From positions 4,092,001 to 4,156,000 of the forward strand of contig NZ_JAJSOO010000001.1 of the NCBI RefSeq assembly GCF_029428875.1: DNA of 64,000 nucleotides. Direction: 5' to 3'. A program made the translations under genes and the position numbers. The notes beneath the pieces are model-generated. The model worked only from the letters and a program-made list of their open reading frames with translations, made no database searches and was not told the origin of the DNA. Shown in pieces: positions 35,331 through 42,957 of the stretch. Within the stretch, counting starts at the first letter, position 1. Each line of letters starts with the position of its first letter. This DNA is from Streptomyces sp. JH34. GTDB lineage: Bacteria > Actinomycetota > Actinomycetes > Streptomycetales > Streptomycetaceae.

Positions 35331-35858
35331 ATGGCGCTTACATTTGAAGTGGATCCCGCGTTCGACCGGACCCTGCGGGACGGCATCACCGCGCTCTGGG
35401 CCGACGTCACCAACGCCGGCGGAGCCGTGGGCTTCGTGGCCCCCGTCACCGCCGACGACGTCAGGCCGGAACTGGTCAAGCACCTCGCGGCGATGGCCGA
35501 GGGCCGCACCCACCTGGTGGTCGGACGGGACGAGGACGGCACGGTCGCCGCCACCGCCTTCCTCACCCATAACACCCACCGGCTCATGCGGCACTGGATC
35601 GGCGTCTACACGGTGATGGTCCACCCGCGCCACCAGGGCAAGGGCTTCGGGCGTGAGCTGATGGCGGCCGTCGCCGACGCGGCCCGCGGACTCGACGGCA
35701 TCGGCGCCGTCCGCCTCACCTGCCGCGGCGGCACCGGCGCCGACCGCTTCTACGCCTCCTGCGGATACAAGGAGGTGGGCCGGGTCCCGGACGCCATCCG
35801 GGTCGCCGAGGACGACTACCGCGACGACGTCATCATGCTGCTGCCGCTCTTCCGGTAG
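35331..35858 (+). CDS. GNAT family N-acetyltransferase
   Basis: A 175-residue GNAT protein. The acetyl-CoA site is VMVHPRHQGKGFGRELM (Q/RxxGxG/A), and the C-terminal Cys-Gly-Tyr end GADRFYASCGYKEVGRVPD is typical. The substrate is unknown; no neighbour points to one. Confidence 0.88.
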   Translation: MALTFEVDPAFDRTLRDGITALWADVTNAGGAVGFVAPVTADDVRPELVKHLAAMAEGRTHLVVGRDEDGTVAATAFLTHNTHRLMRHWIGVYTVMVHPRHQGKGFGRELMAAVADAARGLDGIGAVRLTCRGGTGADRFYASCGYKEVGRVPDAIRVAEDDYRDDVIMLLPLFR

Positions 35859-35971
35859 CGGCGCCCGGGCAACCCCTGCGAACTGATCGAATTCGGGGCA
35901 TGCTTCACTGGTCGGGCAGGACCCCTGACTGCGCGACCGCAGGAACGTCGGACGTAGAGAGAAGGCCAGCC

Positions 35972-36268
35972 GTGCCCGCTGCCAAGCCGAGCGCAACGAT
36001 CCGGTACACCGCCATGCGGCTGCTGATTTTCGTCGGCTGCTTCTTCGTCGCGGGTGTCGCGGTCCACTTCGGTGTGCTGCCCTCGGGTGTCGGCGGCTCG
36101 AACGTCGTCTGGGTCCTCCTCCTCGGCCTCCTGCTCTCCGCACCCCTCAGCTTCATCCTGCTCCGCAAGCAGCGCGACGAGATGTCCGAGCAGATCGTCT
36201 CCTCGGTGGACCGGACCAAGGCCAGGCTCGAGGCGAACCGCGCCCGCGAGGACAGCGTCACGCGGTAG
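35972..36268 (+). CDS. DUF4229 membrane protein
   Basis: A 98-residue protein with two membrane helices (RLLIFVGCFFVAGVAVHFGVL and VVWVLLLGLLLSAPLSFIL) and a basic cytoplasmic tail (KQRDEMSEQI...). This matches DUF4229, found near menaquinone genes in actinobacteria. GTG 35972 follows AGAGAAGG. Function unknown; a hairpin follows the stop. Confidence 0.82.
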   Translation: MPAAKPSATIRYTAMRLLIFVGCFFVAGVAVHFGVLPSGVGGSNVVWVLLLGLLLSAPLSFILLRKQRDEMSEQIVSSVDRTKARLEANRAREDSVTR

Positions 36269-36307
36269 GCGCCGCGTAAGGTTCCTCACACCCGGAACGC
36301 GCACGGA

Positions 36308-36350
36308 CGAAGCCCCGGACCGGAGCAGCAGCTCCCGTACCGGGGCTTCG
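36308..36350 (+). terminator. Terminator after the DUF4229 gene
   Basis: Eleven-bp perfect stem (36308-36318 with 36340-36350) with a 21-base loop that can itself pair partly. Confidence 0.7.
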
Positions 36351-36395
36351 GCATGTCCGGAGCCGCCCACGGTCAAAGTTGATCAAGAAGTGGAC

Positions 36396-36427
36396 CTTTG
36401 AGGTTCTCAAAGTTGCGGTGTTAACGT
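36396..36427 (+). promoter_or_regulatory. Leaderless promoter with overlapping palindrome
   Basis: TTGAGG (36398-36403), an 18-base spacer and TAACGT (36422-36427) fit a sigma-70-type promoter. Transcription would start at or next to the ATG 36435, with no 5' UTR. CTTTGAGGTTCTCAAAG (36396-36412, 7-bp arms) covers the -35 and looks like an operator. TCAAAGTTG also occurs twice (36373 and 36407). Confidence 0.6.
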
Positions 36428-36434
36428 ATTCGAC

Positions 36435-36542
36435 ATGATTACCGCAGTGCGCCCCCGTCACGCCTTGGGCGTCCCGCTCGTGGTGCGCCTGCACGTCGAT
36501 CTCTGCCGCTGTATGTCCGCGGTCTGTTGCCGCAACGTCTGA
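36435..36542 (+). CDS. Cysteine-rich leader peptide
   Basis: A 35-codon frame, ATG 36435 to TGA 36542: MITAVRPRHALGVPLVV, then a middle reading RLHVDLCRCM, ending SAVCCRNV. Four of the last thirteen residues are Cys. It starts directly at a predicted leaderless promoter and ends 119 bases before the symporter gene. It resembles the R-x-H-x-D-L...C leader peptides that precede sulfur-assimilation genes in actinobacteria; Cys-codon stalling is known to control some of these. Regulation of the symporter by cysteine supply is inferred. Confidence 0.7.
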   Translation: MITAVRPRHALGVPLVVRLHVDLCRCMSAVCCRNV

Positions 36543-36661
36543 ACCGGCATCATGCAGCGGCGCCGCCCCTGACGCGGGCGCCGCACCCCCGTCCCCTGTT
36601 CGACCGCACGACCGTACGTCTGTGCTCGTACGTCCCGATGCGTCACATCTGGAGTGTGTCC

Positions 36662-38011
36662 GTGTCCGCGAATTCCGCGTCCCCCGCCGAAACCGGCAAG
36701 CCGTCAGGCTCAGGTTTCCGTCTGCCCAGCATCCCGTTCTGGATACAGATCGTCGCCGGTCTGGTCCTCGGTGTGCTGCTCGGCTGGATCACCCGCAGCT
36801 ACGAGATCGGCTGGCTCTACACCACGCTCGACCAGGTCGGCCACATCTTCGTCCAGCTGCTGAAGCTGGCCGTCGCGCCCCTCGTCTTCTTCGCGATCCT
36901 GGTGTCGATCACCAACCTGCGCAAGGTCAACAACGCCGCCAGGCTCGCCACCCGCACGCTGCTCTGGTTCATGATCACCTCGCTGATCGCCGTCGCCATC
37001 GGCCTCGCGATCGGTCTGGTCACCAACCCGGGCGCCGGCACCGGCCTCACCCCGAAGGACGGCGCCAAGCCCGAGAACGCGGGCTCCTGGCTCGACTTCC
37101 TCACCGGCATCATCCCCACGGACGTCATCACGCCCTTCACCGAGCTGAACGTCCTGCAGATCGTCTTCATGGCCGCCGTCGCCGGTATCGCCGCGCTCAA
37201 GCTCGGCGAGAAGGCCAAGCCGATCCTCGCCCTCAGCGAGTCGGTCCTCGAGCTCCTCCAGAAGGCCCTGTGGTGGGTCATCCGCCTCGCCCCCATCGGC
37301 ACCGTCGGCCTCATCGGCTACGCGATCGCCGACTACGGCTGGGACCTGATCGGCAAGTACGCGACGTTCACCGCCGACGTCTACATCGGCTGCGCCCTGG
37401 TGATGTTCGGCGTCTACCCGCTGCTGCTCGCGACGGTCGCCAAGGTCAGCCCGCTCCAGTTCTTCAAGGGCGCCTGGCCCGCGATCCAGCTGGCCTTCGT
37501 CTCCCGCTCGTCCGTCGGCACGATGCCCGTCACCCAGAAGGTCACCGAGCGCCTCGGCGTCCCGAAGGAGTACGCCTCCTTCGCCGTCCCGTTCGGCGCC
37601 ACGACCAAGATGGACGGCTGCGCCGCGATCTACCCGGCGCTGGCGGCGATCTTCATCGCGCAGATCTTCGACGTCCAGCTGGGCATCGGTGACTACATCC
37701 TGATCGCGTTCGTCTCGGTCATCGGCTCGGCGGCCACCGCCGGCCTCACCGGCGCCACGGTCATGCTGACCCTGACCCTGTCGACCCTGGGCCTCCCGCT
37801 GGAGGGCGTGGGCCTGCTCCTCGCCATCGACCCGATCCTGGACATGATGCGGACCGCGACGAACGTGGCGGGACAGGCTCTGGTCCCGGTCATCGTGGCG
37901 GCCCGGGAGAAGATCCTCGACCACGACGCGTACAACTCGGCGTCGTCCTCCCCGGTCGACGAGCCCGAGGCGCGTGACGCGGAGCTGAAGGGCGTCCCCG
38001 TCGCGGCCTGA
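36662..38011 (+). CDS. Dicarboxylate/amino acid:cation symporter (DAACS)
   Basis: A 449-residue secondary transporter of the glutamate/aspartate/cystine (GltP/TcyP) family with about eight helices and two re-entrant loops. HP1 is seen as AFVSRSSVGTMPVTQK. The substrate motif reads TTKMDGCAAIYPALAAIFIAQ: NMDGT of glutamate carriers is replaced by KMDGC. The C-terminal aspartate region is LAIDPILDMMRTATNVAGQAL. GTG 36662 has GGAG seven bases upstream; ATG 36638 is an alternative. The Cys-rich leader peptide ahead of it makes cystine or another sulfur compound the best substrate guess. A 17-bp hairpin ends the unit. Confidence 0.88.
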   Translation: MSANSASPAETGKPSGSGFRLPSIPFWIQIVAGLVLGVLLGWITRSYEIGWLYTTLDQVGHIFVQLLKLAVAPLVFFAILVSITNLRKVNNAARLATRTLLWFMITSLIAVAIGLAIGLVTNPGAGTGLTPKDGAKPENAGSWLDFLTGIIPTDVITPFTELNVLQIVFMAAVAGIAALKLGEKAKPILALSESVLELLQKALWWVIRLAPIGTVGLIGYAIADYGWDLIGKYATFTADVYIGCALVMFGVYPLLLATVAKVSPLQFFKGAWPAIQLAFVSRSSVGTMPVTQKVTERLGVPKEYASFAVPFGATTKMDGCAAIYPALAAIFIAQIFDVQLGIGDYILIAFVSVIGSAATAGLTGATVMLTLTLSTLGLPLEGVGLLLAIDPILDMMRTATNVAGQALVPVIVAAREKILDHDAYNSASSSPVDEPEARDAELKGVPVAA

Positions 38012-38034
38012 CGGCACCCGCGCCCCGCGCGAAG

Positions 38035-38074
38035 AACCGCCCTGCCCCCGGCTCCGGCCGGGGGCAGGGCGGTT
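38035..38074. terminator. Bidirectional hairpin, 17-18 bp stem
   Basis: Perfect stem 38035-38052 with 38057-38074, loop TCCG, flanked by AA and TTT, between the convergent symporter and HD-domain genes. Confidence 0.88.
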
Positions 38075-38087
38075 TCATGCGTCCGGG

Positions 38088-38669
38088 TCAGGTGCTGGTC
38101 TCTCCGAGGGCGGTACGAAGCCAGTCGAGCGTGCCCTGCTGGAGGAGTTCGTCCGCCAGCCGCTTTCCGGTTTCCGTGACGAGGCGGGCCTTGCTGTTGT
38201 CGATCCAACGCTGAGCGTTCTCGTGGCCCTGCGCCTTGTACTCGATGCCCTGGAGCATGCACTCCAGCTTGTCGGCGTCCCGCGCGCACACCGCCTCCGG
38301 TGACTCCTTGGCCTCGTACTCGGCGACCAGACGACGGATGGCGGAGGCCAGGACCTCGGGCATGCCCGCCGTCTGATCGGCGGTGACCTCCTGCGGGTCG
38401 CCTGCGGGTGCGTACTTCTTCCCCAGGTGATTGACGTCCCCGGTGCGAGTCTCCTGGGTGTCGTGCCACACCGCGAGGAATGCGGCCCGCGCAGGGTCGG
38501 CGCCCTCCAGTTCGGCGATGATCGACGCGATCAACGAGGTGCGCCACGAGTGCTCGGCCACGCTCTCCGGGTCGCTGACCCCGGCCATCCACCATCCTGT
38601 TCGGCGGGTGTGCTTGAGCGTGCCGACCTCGTACAAGAAGCGTCCCACTGCGGACAGGTCGTCAGCCAC
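38088..38669 (-). CDS. HD-domain phosphohydrolase (YfbR-like)
   Basis: A 193-residue metal-dependent hydrolase. Metal ligands: His40 (VAEHSWR), His69-Asp70 (AVWHDTQE) and an Asp near residue 130 (CARDADKLE). Relatives are 5'-deoxynucleotidases of the YfbR type. It lies 12 bases downstream of the XRE regulator on the same strand, so the two form one operon, divergent from the small-peptide/methyltransferase genes. A nucleotide substrate is inferred. Confidence 0.85.
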   Translation of the reverse strand: MADDLSAVGRFLYEVGTLKHTRRTGWWMAGVSDPESVAEHSWRTSLIASIIAELEGADPARAAFLAVWHDTQETRTGDVNHLGKKYAPAGDPQEVTADQTAGMPEVLASAIRRLVAEYEAKESPEAVCARDADKLECMLQGIEYKAQGHENAQRWIDNSKARLVTETGKRLADELLQQGTLDWLRTALGETST

Positions 38670-38681
38670 GCCCGTCTCCTC

Positions 38682-39800
38682 TCACGCCTCTGCGAGGCGG
38701 ATCGCGTACCGGATGCCTTCCAGTTCTCGGCGCGCGCGCGTCGACAACTCCCGGCCATCCAACATCACAGGGAGCGCCTGGCGTAGGTCGCGACCGGCCG
38801 GGATGCCCGGGCGCAACAGGTTCGGGCGGGCTGCGACGAGGGTCCAGAGGGTGTGGACGTTGAGGTCGAAGAATCCGTGCTGCGGGATCAGGCCACGCGT
38901 GAGGTGGCGCATGAGCCTGTCGCCCTGCCACGGGCCGGTGTCCGGACCGGCGATGAAGTCGTCGGACAGCTGGATGTGCGGTGCCTCGCCGATCCAGTAG
39001 GCCCAGTAGTTCAGGTTGGCCGCTTCACCCGCGTCGTCGTCGGCGAGGCTTGTGCTGATGAAGTGCCCCATCCGATCCTGGTCCCCCTGCCTGGCGGCGA
39101 CGGCAGCGACGGAGCGGGAGTTGAGCCAACCTGCGAGCCAGCCGTCCGGACGCGCGGTCTGCTGCTGGTGGGCCAGCCAGTCGGAGGTGTCGGGCGCGTC
39201 GTCGTACCCGGCCAGGTAGAGGGTCTGACGGCGCAGGAGGAAGCGCTCCCTGCCGCGAGCCTGTTCTGCGGACCGGCGCATGCGGGAGAAGAAGCGTCGC
39301 CGGTCGTCGGCAAGGAGCTCCGGTCCGCGCGGCACCGGGCCCCGGCGTGGTCGCGGCGGTTCGGGCAAGGTCCGCAACGGCGTCGGGGTGACACCGTTGA
39401 GCGGCCAGGACAGGAACTCGACCAAGGCACGCTGCATGACCCATGTGCCGAGGGGGCTGTGCTCGGCGGGGACATCCTCGTCCAAGGTGCCGGCCAGGAG
39501 TACGTCCGCTTCCATGGCCCGCTCCAGGGACAGAAGCAGGGAGGGTGCGCTGCCCAGATGCAGGAGCTGGTGGCGGTACACGAGCATCTGCCCCACAGGC
39601 ACGGCGGTCAGGGGCCGACGACCCGACTCCCAGCCCGCAATCGTGTCGGGCGAGATCCGGAACCGCTCGGCGAGGGTGTCCTGGGTGTGACCCAACTGCT
39701 CGCGGATCAGACGGAATACGTACCCGGACACCGATCCGCCGCGGTTTCTGCGCACCGTTCCCTGACCGCTGGTCAGGGTGGTGTGCGAGCCGGTTCCCAT
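38682..39800 (-). CDS. XRE family regulator with large C-terminal domain
   Basis: A 372-residue protein: helix-turn-helix at about residues 25-70 (SGYVFRLIREQLGHTQDTLAERFRISPDTIAGWESGRRPL) and a ~280-residue C-terminal region of helical, TPR-like character with many Trp. Actinobacteria have many such regulators beside small gene clusters. ATG 39800 was kept although the HTH could start near residue 24. It is divergent from the peptide operon (127-base gap) and is its likely controller. Confidence 0.82.
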   Translation of the reverse strand: MGTGSHTTLTSGQGTVRRNRGGSVSGYVFRLIREQLGHTQDTLAERFRISPDTIAGWESGRRPLTAVPVGQMLVYRHQLLHLGSAPSLLLSLERAMEADVLLAGTLDEDVPAEHSPLGTWVMQRALVEFLSWPLNGVTPTPLRTLPEPPRPRRGPVPRGPELLADDRRRFFSRMRRSAEQARGRERFLLRRQTLYLAGYDDAPDTSDWLAHQQQTARPDGWLAGWLNSRSVAAVAARQGDQDRMGHFISTSLADDDAGEAANLNYWAYWIGEAPHIQLSDDFIAGPDTGPWQGDRLMRHLTRGLIPQHGFFDLNVHTLWTLVAARPNLLRPGIPAGRDLRQALPVMLDGRELSTRARRELEGIRYAIRLAEA

Positions 39801-39927
39801 CGCGTCCCCCTTGCCCCTTCTCCGCAGTCGGCACCCGTACCCACAGTCAGTTCAAGCGGAGGCTTCCGCGGCCTACCGTCGTGGATGCAGTGACGACCGG
39901 CAACTCAGAGTAAGGGTAGGTGTCGTG

Positions 39928-40095
39928 GTGACGATGACGATCAAGGTGTACGAGGTGCACCGTGACGGCAGGATCCAGGTGGTTCACGAGGAGGGCGTGG
40001 TCGTGCCTCTGGCGCAGCCCGCGCTCTCCTCCGTCCTGCCGGACTGCGCTTGTCCGCGCTGCGAGCACACGTCACCGGAAGCGCAGCTGCCGTGA
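39928..40095 (+). CDS. Small protein with CxCxxC end (55 aa)
   Basis: GTG 39928 (or 39925, or ATG 39934) to TGA 40095. The sequence includes MTIKVYEVHRDGRIQVVHEE, VVVPLAQPALSSVLP and DCACPRCEHTSPEAQLP. The front looks like a small beta hairpin; the three Cys could bind metal or be modified. It is the first gene of a tight group with two smaller frames and a methyltransferase, downstream of AAGGGTAGG. I do not recognise the family. Confidence 0.6.
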   Translation: MTMTIKVYEVHRDGRIQVVHEEGVVVPLAQPALSSVLPDCACPRCEHTSPEAQLP

Positions 40096-40211
40096 GGTCG
40101 ACGCCACCACAGTGGATGTCCCGGGCCCGGGAGCTCCGGCGCCCCGATGCACCGACGAAGGACCGCCCCATCGAAGTGCGCCGCTGCGCCTCTCCCTGCC
40201 ACACCCCATGA
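40092..40211 (+). CDS. Very small coupled reading frame (39 aa)
   Basis: GTG 40092 overlaps the previous stop (GTGA), with GGAAG ten bases upstream. The product starts MRSTPPQWMSRARELRRP and ends EVRRCASPCHTP; third-position GC is high. It has two Cys near the C terminus. The coupling makes it credible, but no homologue comes to mind and the frame is short. Confidence 0.38.
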   Translation: MRSTPPQWMSRARELRRPDAPTKDRPIEVRRCASPCHTP

Positions 40212-40271
40212 ATCCGGCCGGGCGGCCGTTCCGCAACCGGCCGGGCTCACCCCCAGCGAAGGAGAGACACG

Positions 40272-40397
40272 ATGACCACCACACAGCAGGCCGACGACGG
40301 CAAGCACGGCGGCGCACCCTCCGACAAGCCCTGGACGCCGCCGCCCACCCCTCCGTCCCCGGACGGCAGCGGCCCCACCTACACCCCGCGCCCATGA
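40272..40397 (+). CDS. Pro/Thr-rich 41-aa peptide, candidate RiPP precursor
   Basis: ATG 40272 with GGAGAG seven bases upstream, ending at TGA 40397 inside the methyltransferase start (ATGA). The N-terminal half MTTTQQADDGKHGGAPSDK is polar; the C-terminal half has KPWTPPPTPPSPDGSGPT and ends YTPRP. It has no Cys, two Asp-Gly pairs (residues 9-10 and 31-32), one Trp and one Tyr. Asp-Gly is the favoured site of isoaspartate/aspartimide chemistry, the reaction type of the enzyme encoded next. A leader/core division near Lys19-Pro20 is my guess. Confidence 0.62.
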   Translation: MTTTQQADDGKHGGAPSDKPWTPPPTPPSPDGSGPTYTPRP

Positions 40398-41548
40398 ACG
40401 CGGCGCACACCGTCCGCACCTACCCGGACCTGGTGCAGGATCTCGCCGATCGCGGGCTGCTCAGTGCCCGCTGGCGGCGGGTCTTCGACGCCGTGCCGCG
40501 CAGCCTGTTCATCCCGGCGGACGTCTGGCGGCAGCTCCCCGACCGGTGTGAGCCGGTCGTCGGGACGGACCACTGGCTGGACCTGGTCAACAGCGACGAG
40601 CCGGTCGTGACCCAGCTCGACGACGGGGCCGAGGGCGGGCCGGGTGTCGCGACCTCGTCGAACAGCCAGCCGTCGATGGTGGCCCGGATGCTCGGGCTGC
40701 TCCAGGTCGAGGACGGGCACCGTGTGCTGGAGATCGGTACCGGCACCGGGTACGTGGCCGCGCTGCTCTCCGAGCGGCTCGGTGACGAGCGGGTCCACAG
40801 CATCGAGCTGGACCCCGTCGTCGCGCGGCAGGCGGCGGAGTTCCTGACGGGCGCGGGGTACCGGCCCCAGCTGCGTGTCGGGGACGGCGAGCAGCCGTGG
40901 CCCGGTACGGGGCCGGTGGACCGGCTGATCGCGACCTGCGCTCTCCGGTACGTCCCGCACGCCCTCGTCCGGCAGGTCAGGACGGGTGGGATCGTCGTCG
41001 CCCCGCTCGCGCGGGACTTCTGGTCCGGTGCCTTGGTCCGGCTCGATGTCCAGGAGGACGGCACCGCGTTCGGGCCCTTCTGCGGTGGTGCGTCGTACAT
41101 GCCCATGCGGGCCCATCGTGCGGGCCCGCATCAGGTCGACGGAGCGGGGGGCCGGGCTCGCGCCGCGGGCGTGGACCCGGCCCGGCTCCTCACGCTCGGG
41201 TTCGCGCTGTACGCCGGGGCCCGGCTTCCCGGCGTACGCCTCACCCACCAGCAGACCGCCGACGGCGCCCAGGTGTGGGTGACCCGCGCGGACGGGGCCG
41301 CTGCTACGGCCGAGACCGGAGGGGACGTCCGGCAGTACGGCCCCGGGCTCCTCTGGGAGGACGTCGAGCAGACCTGGCTGGAGTACGAGGCCCTCGGGCG
41401 GCCCGGCCACGAACAGTTCGGGCTGACCGTGACCGACCGGGGGCAGCGCGTCTGGCTCCGTGATCCGCACGCGGTGATCGAGCCCGTCCGGCCCGGGAAC
41501 GGACAGGCCGGGAACGGACGGGCCCCGCAGCGTGTCAGGGGTTGTTGA
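40394..41548 (+). CDS. Protein-L-isoaspartyl O-methyltransferase homologue
   Basis: A 384-residue SAM-dependent methyltransferase: motif I VLEIGTGTGYVAALLSERL, acidic HSIELDPVVA, and the substrate-side stretch ATSSNSQPSMVARMLGLL typical of PIMT proteins in peptide-modifying clusters. The C-terminal ~160 residues are extra compared with housekeeping PIMT (~210 residues). Its ATG overlaps the stop of the 41-residue Asp-Gly peptide, so the pair is coupled. I infer methylation of Asp or isoAsp in that peptide, possibly leading to aspartimide. The 3' end overlaps the convergent esterase gene by 14 bases. Confidence 0.8.
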   Translation: MNAAHTVRTYPDLVQDLADRGLLSARWRRVFDAVPRSLFIPADVWRQLPDRCEPVVGTDHWLDLVNSDEPVVTQLDDGAEGGPGVATSSNSQPSMVARMLGLLQVEDGHRVLEIGTGTGYVAALLSERLGDERVHSIELDPVVARQAAEFLTGAGYRPQLRVGDGEQPWPGTGPVDRLIATCALRYVPHALVRQVRTGGIVVAPLARDFWSGALVRLDVQEDGTAFGPFCGGASYMPMRAHRAGPHQVDGAGGRARAAGVDPARLLTLGFALYAGARLPGVRLTHQQTADGAQVWVTRADGAAATAETGGDVRQYGPGLLWEDVEQTWLEYEALGRPGHEQFGLTVTDRGQRVWLRDPHAVIEPVRPGNGQAGNGRAPQRVRGC

Positions 41549-42743
41549 AGACCACCTCGGGGTTGCCCGGCGTCGGGCCGTCCAGAAGCCGCTGATGCCG
41601 GCCCTTCAGGTGCCGGTCGAGGAAGGCGGCGACGTAGGCCCGGGTGATCCCCGTCGAGCGGGCGCCGGAGAGGGGGGCCGTGGGGTCCACCGGGAGGCCC
41701 GCCTGCTCGGCCAGATACGGGGTGTCGGTGAAGGTGAAGTGCCCTGAGCCCTTGACGGTCAGCCAGCGCTTCCAGCCGTCCAGTCGCTTCCAGCCGTCGT
41801 TCCAGGAGGTGTCCAAGGTGCCGGGGCTGTGGCGGGCGTCGGTGCCGAGCATCATGAACGGGCGGCCGTCCAGGCCGGTGGCCGGGATCTCCTCGAAGAA
41901 GGTGCCGTCCATGTTGATCCCGGCGTCCACGCGGGAGTCGGCGAGCATCGTGGAGGCGGCCGCGCTGCCGCCGATGGAATGGCCGGCTGCCGCGACCCGG
42001 CGTGGGTCGATCATGCGGGCGTGGTCCCAGGCGGGACGGTTGCCGGTCAGCCGGTCGAGTACGAAGGCGAGGTCGGCCGCCCGTCCGGTGGAAACCCTCT
42101 TCCGCAGAGCCCGTGCCGCTGCCTCGTCCGGTGTGGCGTTGTCCGCGTCGCAGGCGGCGCAGGTCAGTACCCGCCCGCCCGGGAAGGAGGTCCCGGTGGA
42201 TTCGTACGCGTGGTCCACGCTCGCCACCACATAGCCCCGGCTCGCCAGGTCCTCGGCGAGGGAGGTCAGGGTGGCGCGCGGCGTACCGAAGCCGGGGGAG
42301 AGCAGTACCAGGGGGAACCGGCCCGGGGCGGGGCGGGCGTCCAGGCGGGCATGGGTGGTGGCGGAGCTGACGGCGGTGGCGGGCACGACGTCCTCCAGCC
42401 CGCGTTGCACCAGCATCAGCCGCGCTTCCTCCGTGCTCATGTACGGGGCGGGGGCGCCCGCGCCGCCGGGGCGGGCGGGGTGGTGGAGCGACACCATCAG
42501 CTCCCGGGCCCCCGCCGCGGGGACCCAGGGGTCGGTGCGGCTGTGGTCGACGAGGTGCAGTACCTCGGCGCCGACGGAGTACGGGCCGGTGGGGCGGGGC
42601 AGTCCGAGTGCGGCGACGGTCGCGGTCGGAGCGGATGCCCTCGCGGGGCCCGATAACGCGTGGGCGGTGCCGGCCGGGGCCAGGAGGACCAAGGCGGTGA
42701 GGGAGGCAGCGGCCACAGTGGCTACGCGTGGTCTGATCGTCAT
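41535..42743 (-). CDS. Secreted alpha/beta hydrolase (PAF acetylhydrolase-like)
   Basis: A 402-residue exported esterase. The signal peptide is VATVAAASLTALVLLAPAGTAHA. The nucleophile elbow is GHSIGGSAAASTML; oxyanion-side VLLSPGFGTPRATL and DHAYEST precede it, and an HFTFTDTPYL near the C terminus supplies His. Two Cys in LTCAACDAD may form a disulfide. The fold is like that of platelet-activating-factor acetylhydrolases and polyester hydrolases of actinobacteria; substrate open. The RBS before ATG 42743 is weak. Confidence 0.83.
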   Translation of the reverse strand: MTIRPRVATVAAASLTALVLLAPAGTAHALSGPARASAPTATVAALGLPRPTGPYSVGAEVLHLVDHSRTDPWVPAAGARELMVSLHHPARPGGAGAPAPYMSTEEARLMLVQRGLEDVVPATAVSSATTHARLDARPAPGRFPLVLLSPGFGTPRATLTSLAEDLASRGYVVASVDHAYESTGTSFPGGRVLTCAACDADNATPDEAAARALRKRVSTGRAADLAFVLDRLTGNRPAWDHARMIDPRRVAAAGHSIGGSAAASTMLADSRVDAGINMDGTFFEEIPATGLDGRPFMMLGTDARHSPGTLDTSWNDGWKRLDGWKRWLTVKGSGHFTFTDTPYLAEQAGLPVDPTAPLSGARSTGITRAYVAAFLDRHLKGRHQRLLDGPTPGNPEVVFNNP

Positions 42744-42957
42744 GCTCGGGACACTAGACGGCGGACTCGGGCGAACGCGTCGGCCTGAGGTGTGATCCGG
42801 TGAGGGGCCAGGGATGTAGGAAGCGCCGCTCGATGGTCCTTCTGGACGACTCCCGGCCGGGGCGGGCCTCGCCGTCTCCCTTCCGTACGGCGGGCCGTAG
42901 GGCCGCGCCGTACTCTTACCCGGGAGCAGCGCAGTGGGGGCGGGAGGGATGTCTGAC

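Noticed and set aside
40147..40273. Alternative 41-codon frame starting MHRRRT and ending on the start of the Asp-Gly peptide
   Set aside because: It overlaps in another frame, has weaker codon bias and no RBS. The coupled 40092-40211 frame is the better of the two, though still uncertain.
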